Source: Chalara sp. BL73 (lineage: Eukaryota > Ascomycota > Leotiomycetes > Helotiales). Taken from it: DNA of 64,000 nt. The translations under genes were made by a program, and so were the position numbers. The notes under the pieces are model-generated. The model worked only from the letters and a program-made list of their open reading frames with translations, had not been told where the DNA came from and did no database searches. The stretch is taken from NCBI GenBank assembly GCA_918026815.1, contig CAKJVC010000073.1:186001-250000 (forward strand). The letters are read 5' to 3'. Below, piece after piece: positions 1 through 9,600 of the stretch. The number at the start of each line of letters is the position of its first letter. The stretch's first letter is position 1.

Positions 1-140
1 TAGTAATATACTAGTTAGTTAATTAATTTTTTCTTAATTAAATTAAATTAAATTAAATTATAAATTAATTAACCAAAAAAAAAATTAAATTAAATTAAAT
101 TATATATAAATAATTTAATTTAATTTAATCAAATGCAACA
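1..140. repeat. AT-rich low-complexity sequence
   Basis: This stretch is almost entirely A and T, built of imperfect AATTA/TTAAT repeats. I see no gene or element ends in it. It could be part of an AT-rich isochore or a decayed repeat that continues to the left of the window. Confidence 0.7.
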
Positions 141-893
141 CTGATTACAAACAAGAGATTAGACTTCATCCCAAAGTCGCTTCTTGAATAACGACGATGA
201 CTCAGTTGTTCTACCGATCAACTCCGCCCAGCTCCGCTAATAGACTTCATTCCACCTATGCTGAGAGGCAGCCTGATGCGCCATATTTTCCGTTGTACCA
301 CCCCGAAATTTATTTCGCCCAAATTCATTTCTTACTTCGCCACGCACCATTACCTTACCTCCTTCTCCCACCGCGTTTAGCATATTCTATCAAAGGCGCA
401 GAAAGAGTACCTTTGACTCTGAAGACTCAACGTTGCCATCAGCCTCTTGCGCACACAGTCACCTTTTCGTCTTATACCTTATACGCTTTTGCACAACGAA
501 ACGATGTCCAGAACTAGGGGCGGCGGATAGGATATTCGCGGGGGTAAAAGCCGCGCTTTTGTTTTTATGGGGACTAGCCCCCAACCCCCCAGTCCTTGCT
601 GCGCTCGAGAAGATATCAGCCCTCCTCATGAAACAGCTGTGGTACGGGGTTCCAGTTAATCGACTCAAAAATTTCTGGGATTACAGTATTCTATGAACCA
701 ATAAATAGTGACTGCGTTGAATGCAATGCTGAGGCTGCATGAAAGGCTTGCTTGCCATGCTTAACTGTGATGGTCGTCGCTACGCACTCGCGGCGCCCGT
801 CAGGCAGCAACGCCTTATGAGATGAGTAGGAACAACAAAGATGCTGTTGGGCCAAGATAACCTCCTAGGCAATAACAGCAGTAATGAACAAAC
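141..893. other. Intergenic, no supportable gene
   Basis: Short reading frames are present (for example 197-517 on the + strand), but none has a recognisable domain, a good initiation context or a plausible splice structure. The last 110 bases are the likely 5' flank of the HET gene that starts at 894. Confidence 0.5.
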
Positions 894-2729
894 ATGCAAA
901 CTTATCATTACAATCCACTCGAGGATAATGAGATCCGCCTGCTCACACTCTATGCAGGAAATCGAGAAGCACGTGTACGCTGTACGCTGCGACATGCCCA
1001 GTTACCTCCCGAAGCGCAGCCATCAGCCTCACTACCACACAAAAAGGGTCTGGTCTCTTGGTTCACTGGCGACAAAAATGAATCTAGGGCAGAAGTGATA
1101 TATGATGCCGTATCGTACTGTTGGGGTAGCCAAAACTATCGGGCTACGATTTCCCTCGATGGTAGCGATTTCGGTGTGGGCCGGAATCTCGAGTCATGTC
1201 TTCGCCATCTGCGGCTCTCGTCAATGGATCGGATTCTTTGGATTGATGCAATATGTATTAATCAATGCGATTTCGAAGAGCGGGGTCAGCAAGTACTCTG
1301 CATGGGAAAAATTTACGAGAGAGCACTTGTGGTCCGCGTTTGGCTGGGGCCAGAAGAAGCGCAAAGCGACAAAGCTATGCAATGGATAGCAGATTCCCCC
1401 AGAGGTCATCTCTTTGACACGGCGACCGACATCGATGGTCCATCATCGAGAAGTTATCATTTTAATGATTTCTCTTCAAACGCTCAGATGATTGGCGCAG
1501 TGTGTCAGTTGATGTGCAGGCCATGGTTCGATCGCCGCTGGGTTATCCAAGAAATTGCGTTCGCATCTCGGGCCGTTGTTCACTGTGGATACATGAGTGT
1601 TTGGTGGCAGCAGTTTGCAGAAGCTATCCGACGTCTTCCACAGATATGGAAACACCAGGCCAAGCTCCATGGGGCTCCTTGGATTACGCTTACTCGGCCC
1701 AGAAGTTACTTTGGTAGCCAGACTTCCACAGATTCGTCGGGATACTGGGGAGATCCTGAAGCGCAATCTGCTACCCGCTTACTCTACGCTTCAGAGAACG
1801 TTTTCGGCAGCATGCTGAATGATTCGGGTTCTCGAACTACAAGGCTGTGCGACGTTCAAACTTTGGTGGAAGAGTTTGCCGGCTTTGGCGTGTCTGATCC
1901 ATGTGATACAATATATGCACTGCTCCCACTGGCAAAGGACTCACACTTGTGGAATCCAAGTTACAGTAAGAATGTGATGGAGGTTTATGGAGATTTTATT
2001 AGCTATTCGGTTGAGGTATCTGGAAGTTTGGATATATTGTTGCGACCATGGGCTCGTTCTTACTGTAACCTGCCCTCCTGGGTTGCAGTGAACCATGGGC
2101 CCAAGTTCGCTATCGCTGGAGGCAGAAGCTTGCGCCAGCATGCAGAGCTCTTCATTGGGCCACCTCAATGCAGGATCTATAATGCTTCTGGCGATCTAAA
2201 ACCGAGGATTAATTTCCCGGAGTTTCCCGAATCGGGAATTCCCCAGCTGCAAGTGGCAGGGATATTGTTAGATACTGTAGCTGAAGAAAGACGTCCTTCG
2301 ACTGCTGATAGCCCAATCAAAAATTGGCCCTCCTGGGCGCTTGAAGCTGTACAGAGAAGGGGGACTGACGTAGCCACCTGGTACGTGGATAATGACAACT
2401 TAAACGTAGATAAAGGGCTAACAATTTTTAGTAGCTTGGATGATCTTCTGAGAGCCGGGAACTTTCCCGGAGAGGACCATTTTCCCGTGATTTTCACTCG
2501 CCGCTGGCTGGTGACAGAAGGAGGGAAATTGGGGCTCGGACCAGCTCGCACGTTTGTAGGCGACATAATAGTTATACTTTTAGGTTGCAACGTTCCCGTC
2601 ATTCTCCGCAAGGAAGACAGCGGGTATGTTATTATTGGGGAGTGCTTCATTCAAGGTGTCATGGATGGTGAGGCTGTAGAGGGCATAAAAGAAAGAACAC
2701 AGGAGTTGCAGGAGTTTTTGCTGATATGA
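894..2729 (+). CDS. HET-domain protein (heterokaryon incompatibility type), intact
   Basis: A single-exon frame of 611 residues. The HET domain lies at about residues 60-215. Its three hallmark blocks are visible: YDAVSYCWGS near residue 70, ILWIDAICINQ near 112 followed by GKIYERALVVRVWLG, and RPWFDRRWVIQEIA near 210. A later conserved block of this family, DPCDTIYALLPLAKD, is near residue 335. HET domains trigger growth arrest or cell death after non-self fusion in ascomycetes; many genomes carry dozens of members with unknown partners. The C-terminal half (about residues 360-611) has no domain I recognise. The ATG at 894 sits directly before the first conserved sequence, no intron is needed and there is no internal stop, so the gene looks functional. 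Its target or sensor partner cannot be told from sequence. Confidence 0.93.
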   Translation: MQTYHYNPLEDNEIRLLTLYAGNREARVRCTLRHAQLPPEAQPSASLPHKKGLVSWFTGDKNESRAEVIYDAVSYCWGSQNYRATISLDGSDFGVGRNLESCLRHLRLSSMDRILWIDAICINQCDFEERGQQVLCMGKIYERALVVRVWLGPEEAQSDKAMQWIADSPRGHLFDTATDIDGPSSRSYHFNDFSSNAQMIGAVCQLMCRPWFDRRWVIQEIAFASRAVVHCGYMSVWWQQFAEAIRRLPQIWKHQAKLHGAPWITLTRPRSYFGSQTSTDSSGYWGDPEAQSATRLLYASENVFGSMLNDSGSRTTRLCDVQTLVEEFAGFGVSDPCDTIYALLPLAKDSHLWNPSYSKNVMEVYGDFISYSVEVSGSLDILLRPWARSYCNLPSWVAVNHGPKFAIAGGRSLRQHAELFIGPPQCRIYNASGDLKPRINFPEFPESGIPQLQVAGILLDTVAEERRPSTADSPIKNWPSWALEAVQRRGTDVATWYVDNDNLNVDKGLTIFSSLDDLLRAGNFPGEDHFPVIFTRRWLVTEGGKLGLGPARTFVGDIIVILLGCNVPVILRKEDSGYVIIGECFIQGVMDGEAVEGIKERTQELQEFLLI

Positions 2730-3026
2730 GATCCGTTGGTAAACTCGTCTCTTCAAGGTTTAACTTATGCGTTAAGCACCATAAACCTCATCCTCGCATG
2801 TGTACTTCATTAACGTGTTGCCCATTCAGGTGGAGGAGGGAGTATAAGAGATACGGGGATCAAGGGTTTAGGCCGAGGCGGAAGAGGTTGAGAAGGTAGG
2901 GAGCAGTATAGGGGAGGGCAGAGGTACACGGATCGAGGGTTGAGATTGAGGCCGAGGGGGTTTCCAGTCTTCGCATGCCTTGATGGTCGTTTCTTGGCTC
3001 GGACGTTAGGATCGAGAGGCTGTAAT

Positions 3027-3130
3027 TGTTGAACAGGTTAGGCCTAAGGACAATACCTAGTCTATTGTAGGCAACAGTAGGCATCGTGTGATGACATGTG
3101 AGTATCACACCTTTATAAGTAGAGGGATTC
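3027..3130 (+). mobile_element. Partial LTR, family H (copia-like start)
   Basis: Starts with TGTTGAACAGG and matches 44114-44270 over the blocks with AGGCCTAAGGA, CATACCTAG-like sequence, GAGTATCACA and a TATAAG box. It loses similarity at 3131, where another repeat begins. The start resembles Ty1/copia LTR termini; the family assignment is inference. Confidence 0.5.
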
Positions 3131-3266
3131 TATTGAAGTGAAAAGTGCTTGATTCTTCTACAGAATGAGAGAAAACGAGTGATATATACATATTGTAGGC
3201 TGAGACCAAACCTATTCCGTACATGAGGTCACGTGACAGTTCACATGACACATATGGCCTTCAACA
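3131..3266 (-). mobile_element. LTR-like element, family G
   Basis: Very similar to 40860-40982, including the block TTGATTCTTCTACAGAATGA and the end GGCCTTCAACA. Read on the minus strand it begins TGTTGAAGGCC. This copy has an extra GTCACGTGACAGTTCACA-like stretch near the end and no clear target duplication, unlike the copy at 40860. Confidence 0.6.
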
Positions 3267-3680
3267 CTTGTCAGGAATCGGCTTACGCAAGTAGGCCAAG
3301 GAACTAGAAATATCTTCCCCTCATTTACGGCTCATCGCTGTAGATAATATCATCATCCGTAACGCTCCAACAAGCCCGTATTTCCATCGCCGTGATACCT
3401 TCGCAGATCCTCTAATTGATTCCCCGTGCAATAGACCCTATTTCTGACAATTTGGTGCGATTCGCATAAATCACGAGACTCATTGGTGGTCACCGTACTG
3501 CGGAATTCCGTACTGTACAAATTTCTGCGTAAAAACACCAAAACAGCCACAACTTAATCAAATTAAGCCCTTTTCTCAGGTAACTTGCATTAGAAATGTC
3601 GCAAGATTGTACTCTACAATTCTGTTCTAGTTTTACTCATTTTATCCCAAAACTCGTTAGGGTGTTTTACTGCGAAGTGG

Positions 3681-3853
3681 TGTCACGGCACGCGCTGTGG
3701 ATCTACAGATACAGAGGGCAACGGTGGTGCAATACGAGAATCTATAGCTGAGGAAGGAAGAGGGAGCTCGAGGAGAGCAAGCTATATATACACGAGGGAG
3801 CCCTAGTGGCTCGGCAGCAGGGCACGTGCCCGACCAGGGTCGGTACCGTGACA
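3681..3853 (+). mobile_element. Solo LTR, family A, with target duplication
   Basis: A 173-bp element beginning TGTCACGGCACGCG and ending GTACCGTGACA, flanked on both sides by AGTGG (3676-3680 and 3854-3858). TG...CA termini plus a perfect 5-bp duplication identify a solo LTR. It belongs to the subtype whose last 60 bases contain GGCTCGGCAGCAGGGCACG, shared only with 38333-38504. Confidence 0.85.
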
Positions 3854-4057
3854 AGTGGCTTGGTGGCGCACAGTCCAGGGGTCCCCTCGGTGTCAGCCAC
3901 ATGTTGGCCTCACACCAAAGTTGAGGCGGTCATTAGGCGGAAATTGAGGCCAACGACACTATCACTTTGACAGTGGAAGATATATATTGCGGCCTTGTCT
4001 GTATTGGAGAAGTTGTCCTCCTAACACCAACACCAAACACCCCTCGAGTTTAACGAA

Positions 4058-4652
4058 ATGTGTCTTGTGCACGTTGAGGAGCGGGATGTCCTCTTCTCCA
4101 ATGGAACTATCGCGCTTGAGGGCTTCCTCTACAGGCAACAACTCTTGTACTTGGCGAACGATATTATCTTCGCCATTCTGGCAAGTATTCTTTGCGTATC
4201 CGCCACTTGTTACCTGGGACCTCTCCTCTTTAAAACATATCTTCTTAAAAGGGTATACAGTTATCGATGGTACGATCGTCGACCATACTATTGTCGATAT
4301 TGCTATTATGGACACGACGGTTGTCGATGTTACTATTATCGACGGCACGTTTATCGATGGTACGATACCCAGTATTTCTATCTCAAGATTCAATCGAACC
4401 AAGGATCGTGCGCGTATGATGGGCGGGCGTCGAAAGTGTGGACATTGGGGTGGAATGCCACCAAACAGTTCTTCTATCAACTACTGCTGGCAGCCACAAG
4501 GGGGGTAGAATTACATGGTTTCCGTGACAAATCAACTCCAGTCAGCGATGAGTCGATTCGTAGTCACGCCTTTCCCTGGGATTTCTGGTCGCTCTCTCAA
4601 TATTACATTCTCAAATTCCAGTACCAAATTTACCAGTCCTGGATTTACCTAG
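4058..4652 (+). pseudogene. Possible 5' coding part of the zinc-finger gene, cut off by an LTR
   Basis: The frame open from about 4058 to 4652 continues without a stop into the zinc-finger gene if the solo LTR at 4653-4846 and one copy of its CCTAG duplication are ignored: 4652 then joins 4852 in phase. That suggests that the LTR landed in coding sequence. However, this stretch contains a 15-bp minisatellite and has no domain I recognise, and the overlapping frame 3987-4508 is equally open, so its coding status is uncertain. A hydrophobic segment lies near 4160-4220. Confidence 0.3.
4261..4372 (+). repeat. 15-bp minisatellite, about 7 units
   Basis: Units of the form TATCGATGGTACGAT repeat about seven times with many substitutions; the first and last units are nearly identical. 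The period is a multiple of three, so every frame stays open through it on both strands, which explains the long overlapping open frames here. Confidence 0.8.
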
Positions 4653-4846
4653 TGTGACGGAGCAAACCAGAGCTGTAGAATAGTCAATCAGGTGAGCGAA
4701 GTGATATAATACTATTGTAGAATACACGCTTGTAGAACGAAAGGAAAGGGAACGCTCAGGTCCCTTACAGCTAGAACGCGCGCCAAGCGCACCTAGCTCT
4801 ATGAGGAATGCGAAGCGAGCCTCGGCTGCTCGCATTCCCCGTGACA
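4653..4846 (-). mobile_element. Solo LTR, family C, with target duplication
   Basis: A 194-bp element beginning TGTGACGGAGC and ending CCCCGTGACA, flanked by CCTAG at 4648-4652 and 4847-4851. On the minus strand it starts TGTCACGGGG, like families A and B. A second copy near 34323-34796 is itself interrupted by a family B LTR. Confidence 0.85.
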
Positions 4847-4851
4847 CCTAG

Positions 4852-6606
4852 TGTTCAGAGACTTTACCGAATCCTATCGCCAGCGATGTTTACGACGTCA
4901 CCTTCGGTCCGACGGCCCATCCACGCTCTCTTATTGCAAGGACTACTACGAACTTCTATTGGAGGCACAAACACACCTCAGAGACTTGCTGCCCGCGATT
5001 GACGTTTCAGAGCAGCTTCTTCTAGCACCAAGAAGGTACCAGAGTCTTCTTGGGGATGTAAGGGACCAGTTCAAGCGACAGCTCATCTGTCTTGGATATG
5101 GAGACGACAAGATTGAAGACCCCTGTGAGTGGCTGAATCGAGTGCTTGACGAAGCCCAGAAGCTCCTGGCTTTGATATGGCTCTTAGAAACCCTTCTACA
5201 TCGTTTTGCCCTGGTCATTACGGTGTGCTTTTCCGAGTTTCCGAATTATATTCGCCCCCCGTGTACGACAATGCCGTGGATCATTGTCCCAGCCCTCTTC
5301 GTTCTGTGGGGCGTGTGCTGGATGTTCTATAACGACCTCTCTACCTCGTTTCCCGAGAACACCAATACCGACGCATCTCAAGGTGAGCAGATTTATTCTT
5401 CAGATGTCCTGAATCACGCTGACCAGACAACTCTCTCCAGGACTACCCAACTTACTTCCCATCGAAGTATCAGAGGGTGAGTACTTTCCAGGCTAAGAAG
5501 CACTGGATTGCTAATACATAAATAGGCATCGATTGGCCCAATCTTGATTCTTTCCTGGATTTCGATTCTACAGTGGAAGCTCAAGACATGCAGCACTCAT
5601 ATTTGTCTCCTTTTAATGGAGCGACCGCTTCTGAGACTCAGCTATATACTAGTCAAACTTCCTTCTCAGAGAAAGAACTAGGGTATTCGGCCGCGTATGC
5701 AGCAGCAGAGTTACCATGGCGGTCAGCGGACAATGAGACTGGTTTCCTCGCTGAGCAGCACCAAACGAACGCACCGACTTCTACTTCGTCCGACTTTATA
5801 ACCACCCTAGCAGAATCTCGGGGACATAACCAGTCTCCTTTCGCCATTGTGACGGCCCCTAAGCACATCTACCCATCGACCTTGAATCATGACATGAGTC
5901 TTCCCTTGGCTCATGGACAGGAAACCTCCACTGTCAACGAAACGTCACAGCGCAACACATCTAGCAATGGGGCTGACAGCGCCTCGACCATAGTTCATCA
6001 TCAAGTCTTTCACTGTGATTATGTGGGCTGCGAGGATCTGACATTCAAGTTTCAAAGTCACTTGAAGTGAGTCGCCGTGGTCACCTCCGACAGAAGCGCT
6101 CTAACATTGTGCACAGAAAACATCTAGATCGACACAATCGCCCATTTGCTTGCCCCGAATGTGATCTATGCTTCGGGGCTAAGAAAGATCTTGATCGCCA
6201 CCAAGAGACGAAGCACAACAAAGACACGCAATTCTTCTGCATGGAGCCTGGTTGCCAGCGAGGCCACGTAGGCTTCTCTCGTAGCGATAACTTGCTCAAA
6301 CACATCCACAATGTTCACGAGCGTAAAAAACGCACGAGCCCTGCCAAGTCAAAATCACTGGATAATGGGAAGTCAAAAGAGAGTACGACGGCGGCAAGGA
6401 AACGGAAACGCAATGACGATGAGCTGGAAGGTTGCAGCTCTGAGGAGCTTCTTGAGAGGCTGTTAGAGGAGCAGAGCAGAAACCGACGGCTGCTAGAGGA
6501 AATGGAGGAGCAGAGGAAGAGGTTAGAAGAAGAGCTCAAGGTGCAGCGGGAGAGATATGAGCGGAACGAGGATATGTTGTGGAGAATGATCGAGGAGAAG
6601 GGGTAA
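4852..6606 (+). CDS. C2H2 zinc-finger protein, 5' end interrupted by LTR
   Basis: Four exons: to 5382, 5441-5476, 5526-6066 and 6117-6606. The introns (58, 49 and 50 bp) have GT-AG ends and CTGAC/CTAAT/CTAAC branch sites, and the exons join in phase to the stop at 6604. The C-terminal part carries three C2H2-type fingers: HCDYVGCEDLTFKFQSHLKKH (spanning intron 3), FACPECDLCFGAKKDLDRHQ and FFCMEPGCQRGHVGFSRSD. A strong coiled coil follows (SEELLERLLEEQSRNRRLLE and onward). This resembles fungal DNA-binding regulators. The N-terminal part is helical with a hydrophobic stretch near 5275-5340 that may be an unrecognised intron. The open frame reaches back to the LTR end with no ATG before 5271, so the natural start lies upstream of the insertion or a new start is used. 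Expression is doubtful. Confidence 0.75.
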
Positions 6607-6904
6607 AAACGTAGGGCAGGAATGGGCGAAATATGCCCGACAGGAACAGATTTTTGTCTCCAATGGTATGTTTCCTATTCTATATGCTATATGTCCCATC
6701 TCTCGAAAAGCCATCATGCAGGATCTCACTCAGTTGGCTACATCGCACGAACGTCGGAGTAGGAAAATATTTTTAATTGGTGGTTCTTTGAGTAGTGTAA
6801 AGAAGCGAGATTTGACTGTCATATATGCAAGTTTTTTACTTCTCCCACGAACGACACTGCCCTTGATGAGGAGTTGTGGCGAATCATGCACGTGACAGTA
6901 CTAA

Positions 6905-7402
6905 AGTGGGTCTCAAAGTGCTCCTGTCTTTATCTTTCGAACGGTCAACGATGCTCTCCAGTTCTATTACCGCGTGCCGACGCTCAAACCTTTATTCGAT
7001 GCGAGCAGTGACAAGACTAGTCGATATGCGCGTCTTATCGATGTCACACCCCACATTATCGGCAGGACCGTTTATGTCAAATTTCGATATACCTGCAGCG
7101 ATGCGGCTGGACAGAACATGGTAACCATTGCCACACACCGTGCTTGCCAGGACTTCTTTGATTCTCCTTCTAGCAAGGACTTGGGAATTGTCGACTTCCA
7201 GATCGAGGGCCAATTTTCATCCGATAAAAAGTTATCGTGGGGAAATGTCAAAGACCCTCTCTGATCCTGTCTGCCGCGAGATTCTTGGGTGCAGCGGGCC
7301 TGCCAGACCAAGGGGTACCCGTGTGAAGCCAATGCAGTTTTCGATCTTAATGTCTTTCGTGTCTTCGTTGCGACAGGATGGCAATTTCTCTGCTGCCTTC
7401 TC
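6905..7402 (+). pseudogene. Decayed HMG-CoA reductase-like fragment
   Basis: The frame 6905-7263 reads APVFIFRTVNDALQFYYRV, then ARLIDVTPHIIGRTVYVKF, then CSDAAGQNMVTIAT and SSDKKLSWGNVKDP. These match, in order, the core of HMG-CoA reductases: the APV-F block, the (T)GDAxGxNM motif and the DKK lysine motif of the active site. A TGA ends the frame at 7262-7264; further family-like sequence (VFVATGWQ) follows in the same region to about 7400 in another frame. There is no start, no membrane domain and no C-terminal catalytic His region. I read it as an old fragment of a class I-like or cluster-associated HMGR, not the housekeeping gene. Confidence 0.65.
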
Positions 7403-7900
7403 TAAGTTTTGCGTTCGATCCATTATATATGCTGCGGGTATGATGAAATATAGCGATAAAAGAAACCCAATAGAGGCAGAGAGGCAGCAAATTGTCAATA
7501 GATAGCCTGATGAAGAATTCAAGAGCGATATGAAGTTCATAGTTCCTATCGCTTTATAGATTCGGGGTAGTATGTGATATTTTAATCTATTCTTTTGGCA
7601 AATTCATTACATTTCCGAAGCCGTATCCAAGTGAAAGTAGTGGATTGTCACAAACAGACCTGGACCAATTCAGTTCCGGAAAAGAGACTGGATGAATAGA
7701 CAAGGGGCAGAGACAGGGGGCAGAGACAGGGGGGCCTTGATCGTGCACCAACAGAAACATTCTTTTCCCTGTCCCCTTAGAAAATTCCGTCCGGGAGTAG
7801 AAATAAAGAGTAAAGATTAGAAGCAGAGCCAACTAATTGTGCAACAGGAGTCCGGAATCGACAAAACTCTGAGCTTGCCTGTGTTGATAGACTATGCAGG
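7403..7900. other. Intergenic, nothing recognised
   Basis: Apart from a small GGGGCAGAGACA direct repeat near 7705-7735 I see no gene or element ends between the HMGR fragment and the LTR at 7901. Confidence 0.5.
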
Positions 7901-8074
7901 TGTCACGTCGCGTGCTCCCAAGCACACGTGACCCATATTAGGCGAGCTCCCCGAGCTCCTCGTGTATATATAGCCTGCTCTCCTCGAGCTCCCTCTTCCT
8001 TCCTTAGCTATAGATTCTCGAATAGTACCACAGCTGCCCTCTGTATCTGTAGATCCACAGCTCGTGCCGTGACA
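7901..8074 (-). mobile_element. Solo LTR, family A (second subtype)
   Basis: A 174-bp element with ends TGTCACGTCGCGTG and CGTGCCGTGACA and a central CGTGTATATATAGC box. It is nearly identical to 16608-16781, 24106-24279 and 37738-37911. Flanks (GCAGG and GAATT) do not match, so the target duplication is lost or the copy recombined. Orientation follows the polypurine tract next to the copy at 16781. Confidence 0.8.
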
Positions 8075-9145
8075 GAATTTAAGCATCTCGAACTCTACAC
8101 CAACCAATAAGTCTATGAAAATAAAAGATTAGTAGCATTACATAGTTATTTATTAGCAATTTGACCCCTCCCGAAGAAATTTTTATTTTTCTTCATCGCC
8201 TTTTCGCCTGGTTTATGAGAAGCCTCCATTGAGGCTTTAGTACGAGTCCTTTGCCACAGCTATACTGGCGAGCTTTTATTATCCTTTACACATCTTAAAA
8301 AGTTATTATCTGAGCTTCGGATCCATATTTGTTTTGTCCGAGACCCTTATAAGCTTTGTGGCTGCTGCGGCGCGCAATCAGTTGCAGGGCTGCCACGCGG
8401 TTTCGTACCTCTCATCGACGGAACGAACGATTCTCGGCTAGAAGGGACTGACCCCTCCCGCAAAGCTTTGGTAATTTTGCCCAGATTCGCCGTAATTCCA
8501 CTTATATAATCAATCAATAGGCAAGCTTGTGGCTCTTGACACGAGGGCCTTCACTGTCAGCAACAATACTAGGTCAGCAGTAGCATCTAACGCCATGCCT
8601 CGTTCACACCGCTCTTCCCTGTAAGATCTCAATGTACTTCGTTTGCAGAACCATAACCTCTACATTCACAGCTTCATCAAGCACGCTGACCTGCATGCTG
8701 ACAACAGAGGCAAGCAACGCCGCGAACGTTATTGACGTCCCATCTCCCTACTAACCCGAACACTCTTTTCAATCAAGTTACTTTACGAGCAGCGATATCA
8801 ATACGCATTTCGCAGACCTGTGCAGCGCCCGTCGGCGGGCATGGTGTTGAGAGGATGACTGCCCCAAATGTCATAAGAAATTGGCTTTGCGAGTCCAATT
8901 CCTAGCCGCATCTCCTCGAGACGGCGGTGCACAGCGTGCATATACGGGAACACACACACACGAACAGAACGTCACGATCCGGCGAGAGTAAAGAACGGAC
9001 GAATGGGAAGATAAAGAATCGAACCTGCAGAGTCCAAGTCCAGAACAGAATAGTGTTACAGTAGGAACAAGGAAGCTTTTAAGGCGTGAATTATCCAGAC
9101 GAGATATATAATCTAAGCTACTCGTTCGCAAGATCATTACATTAG
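8075..9145. other. Long intergenic stretch, no supportable gene
   Basis: Only short shadow frames occur. The sequence CGACCCCTCCCG-like motif appears twice (near 8160 and 8450), hinting at a degraded repeat, but I cannot delimit an element. Confidence 0.45.
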
Positions 9146-9480
9146 GTGATAGTAGAAATGAGATATAGTATCATGCGCTCAGTACATCCGCGCCACTGGT
9201 GCCCTCCAAGGCGGGCTCCAGTTGTGGCTCTGGCTGTGGTTCTGGCTGTGATTCTGGCTGTAATTCCGGCTCTGCTTCTCATGCCTCTAGCGCAGCACTT
9301 CTACACCTGCGGACACGAATGCCCTTGCCATCTTTCACCTCTTTCGTACTATTCACCACTTCTATTTCTAGCTCTAGCTCTGCCTCACTTGCCTCTGGCT
9401 TTGTAACCTTACGCTTCCGACAACGTTTTCCCTTGCTTTTGACAGCGTCTTTCGCAAGGAACTTACCTTTGAGTGTAAGT
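9146..9480 (-). pseudogene. Transposase C-terminal tail relic (pogo/Fot-like)
   Basis: On the minus strand the sequence reads KGKRCRKRKVTKPEASEAEL and, after a stop, a run of EPE/QPE dipeptides ending in PALEGTSGADV. The same arrangement (RKRKSATLEADEPE, then EPESEPEPEVA) occurs at 41474-41660 behind a recognisable pogo/Fot-like N-terminus, so this is probably the basic/acidic tail of the same transposase family. It contains an in-frame stop and no catalytic region. The CTGGCTGTGGTT-type repeats at 9220-9275 are the coding equivalent of the EPE tail. Confidence 0.45.
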
Positions 9481-9600
9481 TAAAGATCTTAGCTGTGCCA
9501 ACAGCTCGCTGACACCACCTATGGCTGACGATAGAGGATCCTTGATTGTGTCATTCTCTTTTTGCTTTCCCCGAATCCTTGAATATTATTATACCGAAGC

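Larger units (their letters stand above)
2730..3680. other. Intergenic with copia-like LTR pieces
   Basis: No gene is supportable here. The segment holds two LTR-like pieces described separately (3027-3130 and 3131-3266). A G-rich stretch at 2830-2940 resembles degraded coding DNA on the minus strand but cannot be assigned. Confidence 0.5.

Noticed and set aside
2177..2650. 157-codon minus-strand frame
   Set aside because: It lies antisense within the intact HET gene and has no recognisable features.
3681..3853. Family A repeats as miniature inverted-repeat DNA transposons
   Set aside because: The ends are nearly inverted (TGTCACGG/CCGTGACA), but TG...CA termini, 5-bp duplications, TATA boxes and the adjacent polypurine tract at 16782 fit solo LTRs better.
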